The translations under genes were made by a program, and so were the position numbers. This document shows, piece by piece, positions 61,271-64,000 of a stretch of DNA of 64,000 bases. The stretch comes from Delphinus delphis (taxonomy: Eukaryota > Chordata > Mammalia > Artiodactyla > Delphinidae): contig NC_082698.1 of NCBI RefSeq assembly GCF_949987515.2, positions 31,586,070 to 31,650,069 on the forward strand, read 5' to 3'. Numbering within the stretch: the first letter of the stretch is position 1; every line of letters begins with the position of its first letter. The notes beneath the pieces are model-generated. The model was given only the letters and a program-made list of their open reading frames with translations, was not told the DNA's origin and did no database searches.

Positions 61271-61557
61271 GGCTTCCCTGGTGGCGCAGTGGTTGAGAAT
61301 CTGCCTGCCAATGCAGGGGACACGGGTTCCAGCCCTGGTCTGGGAAGATCCCACATGCCACGGAGCAACTGGGCCCGTGAGCCACAACTACTGAGCCTGC
61401 GTGTCTGGAGCCTGTGCTCCACAACAAGAGAGGCCGCGATAGTGAGAGGCCCGCGCACCACGATGAAGAGTGGCCCCTGCTCACCGCAACTAGAGAAAGC
61501 CCTCGCACAGAAACGAAGACCCAACACAGCCAAAAATAAATAAATTTATTTTTTAAA
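61271..61557 (+). mobile_element. CHR SINE with target duplication
   Basis: Starts ggcttccctggtggcgcagt. Same orientation as the copy 580 bp before it. aaaattcctg flanks at 61261-61270 and 61558-61567. Confidence 0.93.
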
Positions 61558-61899
61558 AAAATTCCTGTAGCCACTGAACTAGGCGGTTATCAAGGCCTGT
61601 TCTGCTTTGAGACTTATTTGATTTCCTCATGTCCTCTAGTGGATCTATTGTTCTTTGCTGGGAAACTTCATTTACAAGGCAGGCAAAGGAGCATCGTTGC
61701 CAACCTTACTATACCCATATGTTAAGAGTTTAACAGTTTTCAGTTTTGTAAACACATGTTCTTTTTTAATCCAACATAATTTCCTCATTTCACTTTCATT
61801 CTTATTTTCACCTGCTTCTGCTATTTGAAATTCAAGTGTATTTCTTACCTGCTTAATTTTTTACTAGTCAATTAGTTACTTTTCATTTAACGTTAAAAG

Positions 61900-62470
61900 T
61901 TTTCCATGACAGATTTTTTTATGATTGCAAAATATTATATGCTTACTGTTAAAAATTTGGAAAATACAGAAAAGTATAAAAGAGGAAAATAAAATTCACT
62001 CTTTTGATCACCCATAAATAGTCCTTTTAATATTTCACTATATATCTTGCCAGTCTTCCTCCTGTGTATATTTCATGTCTACATTTATTAAATATTTTAA
62101 CAAAATGGGTCTTGATTGTTCAACTTTATAACTTGTTTTTCTCCCAACAGTGCTTTTTATCTCTTGTCCTTGGAAATTCTTTCACAACATCATTTAATTA
62201 TTTGGTTGTTTCACCTAGACATATACATTACTTCAGGTTATTTATAGTTGTTCACCATTACAAACAATGCTCTAATAAATATCCTTGAAGGCACATCTAT
62301 GCACACATCCAGGCTGCTTTACTTAGGGTGAGTTTTCATAGTAGATGTTCTGGGTCAGAGTGTACACATTTTTAAGGCTTTGAATAATTATAGCCACATT
62401 TCCCTCTAAAAAAGTTTACCCATTGCCAACAATCTCGCCAACAATTTGGGCCACCTCTTCAACAACAATG
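61900..62470 (-). mobile_element. Old L1-like or other interspersed relic
   Basis: 'ttggaaaatacagaaaagta', 'caccattacaaacaatgctc', 'tctgggtcagagtgtacaca' and 'aagtttacccattgccaaca' form a common mammalian repeat pattern, probably antisense old L1. Family not certain. Confidence 0.45.
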
Positions 62471-63439
62471 GACATTTTTTTAAAAAAAACAAAAAACTTT
62501 GCCTTTTGATATGTGAGAAACACAGCCCTGGTTGGGTGTTCAGGGGTCAGTGGCAGACCTTCTGGAATCTATCTTGGGGATATTCTGAGATGTGTAACTG
62601 GTATGTTTTCTATAGCATATTTTTGACATCTAGGATCATTTTACATATTAGGATGAATCATAAGAAATTGCCAATACTTGACAATTTTTGACTGTACAAA
62701 ACTGTCAGTTTCAAAAGCTTCAACCTAATAAATATATTTGTAAATTGGGGAAGGTCTTATAGGCTAAGAATTGGCCAAATCGCCATTGCCTTTTAAAAGT
62801 TTCTCAGTTATGGAAGAGCCACCAGTACAACTTGCTCCAACGTGTAGGCCTTGCTGTGTTTCTACCAACTGGTTGGATGGGTTGGGGTGAGTCAAAGTGA
62901 ACCACAACTCGGGTAGGAGGGGGACTCAATCACTGGAGTCCACTGAAAGGTGGCCTTCCTATCGAGAAGCACTACTGTGAAGCAGGATTTTGGAAAGAAA
63001 GTATATAAACAGTAAGGGCAAAAAGAAGTCAGAGAAACCTCAGGAACACTTCATGTGTATGAGGAAATGTCTAGTGGGTATGGCTCTTGACTAATAAAGA
63101 AATATTTATCACCCTAAAGGGGAAAGGTATCTGAGGAGCACCATCGTCTCTCATGAACAAAGGTGTCTCTAACTGTTCAGAGTTCACGCCCACAGATGAA
63201 TTAGAGGACTAGTTTGGCATGAGTGGGAGCCACACAGTTGGCAGGAAAAATTTATATGTCATCAAGGTCTAACGGTTCCTGCAGGACATCACTAAGAAGA
63301 AGCTGAAATGTAACAGGAAGCATGGTGTCAAGGAAAAGGGTCTCTCAAAAGACAGGGAGCTGGACTCCAAAACACACTCAGCCACTGACCAGCTGAGTAA
63401 CTTGGGCATACTCCTTCCTAACTCAGGACGTCAGTGTTT

Positions 63440-63900
63440 CTGTCACTCAGATACTGCTGTAATTTGGAGAACAATTTAGAAATTCTACTTTTAGGAATTT
63501 ATCCTAAAGACATCTTCAAAGACATGCACTGAGATTGATCCACAACAGTTTTTATAATAGTAAAATATTTGGAAATTTCCTAAGTATTCCATAAAAGGTA
63601 ATCGTTAAATAAGTACATGGTATATGTTCAAATGATGGAATACTATATGCAGTCATTAAAAATCATACGGTAAAAGCCATTTGATTGTCATGACAAATTA
63701 TGTAGTAAAATAGAAGATTACAATCAGTATGAAAAACATGGCTCCAAATTTTTTAAAAATTAATAATAAACAATAAAAAGTAGGAGAAAGAAGAGAGCAA
63801 GAAAAGGACATGACAAAGAAGTATGAACAGTGAGCTTACAGAGAATTTTTATTTTCTTACTTGTTCTTTATGTATCCCAAATTTCCTGTAATAAACTTGA
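63440..63900 (+). mobile_element. Old L1 relic
   Basis: 'attctacttttaggaattta', 'atggaatactatatgcagtc' and the following A-rich part are an L1 ORF2 end and 3' UTR, strongly diverged. Confidence 0.65.
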
Positions 63901-64000
63901 ATTATTTGTGTAATTTTAAAAGACAGCAATGTAATTAATTCTGTTTTAATGAAGAGATTTGAGAATACTCAAGTCCCTTCCAGCACTAACATTCACTGAG

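Larger units (their letters stand above)
29277..64000 (-). other. ENTPD1: ENTPD1 intron 1 or upstream region
   Basis: I could not find the first coding exon (Met plus about four residues and a 5' UTR in human), so I cannot say where transcription starts. In human this intron is very long, so the whole stretch is probably intronic. It carries the repeats listed separately. Stretches with nothing I can name are 29600-31060, 33830-35050, 38270-39700, 41790-43820, 47850-51840, 53210-55260, 55700-57900, 58800-60260 and 62480-63440. None shows a convincing coding frame or CpG island. Confidence 0.7.

Noticed and set aside
61197..61574. Open frame of 125 codons on the minus strand
   Set aside because: It is the antisense of a CHR SINE, not a gene.

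Overview
The window is mammalian nuclear DNA, most likely from a cetacean. It carries several tRNA-derived SINEs of the CHR family (the type shared by whales, hippos and ruminants, with the 'cttccctggtggcgcagtgg' head), L1, L2, MIR and MER5 repeats, and spliced exons. Nothing bacterial or viral is present, and gene density is low, as expected of intronic DNA.

The one functional gene I can support is ENTPD1 (CD39, the cell-surface ATP/ADP diphosphohydrolase), read on the minus strand. Eight consecutive coding exons, corresponding to exons 2 to 9 of the mammalian gene, lie at 29276-29149, 11234-11117, 8486-8336, 6352-6193, 5514-5275, 4027-3761, 3346-3230 and 1422-1285. All junctions keep frame and together they give about 439 residues of an enzyme of about 510. 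They carry the N-terminal membrane anchor and the apyrase conserved regions ACR1 to ACR4 plus the ACR5 region. The tiny first coding exon and the last exon (second membrane anchor) were not found. The last exon must lie before base 1, and the first probably lies beyond base 64000.

Intron 2 (about 17.9 kb) contains a three-level nest. A 5'-truncated L1 (15693-23666, flanked by a 14-bp target duplication) was itself hit by a processed retrocopy of RGL2 mRNA (19417-22351, flanked by a 13-bp duplication). Host gene, L1 and retrocopy all point the same way. The RGL2 copy covers the whole coding region but has one frameshift and two premature stops.

From 29.3 to 64 kb the window is intron 1 or upstream DNA: L2, MIR, MER5 and old L1 fossils, a nested L1-in-L1 at 31.5-33.8 kb, short L1 3' ends at 37.8, 55.3 and 58.6 kb, and four CHR SINEs, three of them with clear target duplications. 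I see no second protein-coding gene there.

Points worth a second look are a GC (not GT) splice donor after exon 6, a (TG)n tract 17 bases past the exon 2 donor, a 44-bp near-perfect inverted repeat in intron 2 made from two MIR tails, and the sense-oriented RGL2 retrocopy. I found no convincing new biological system.
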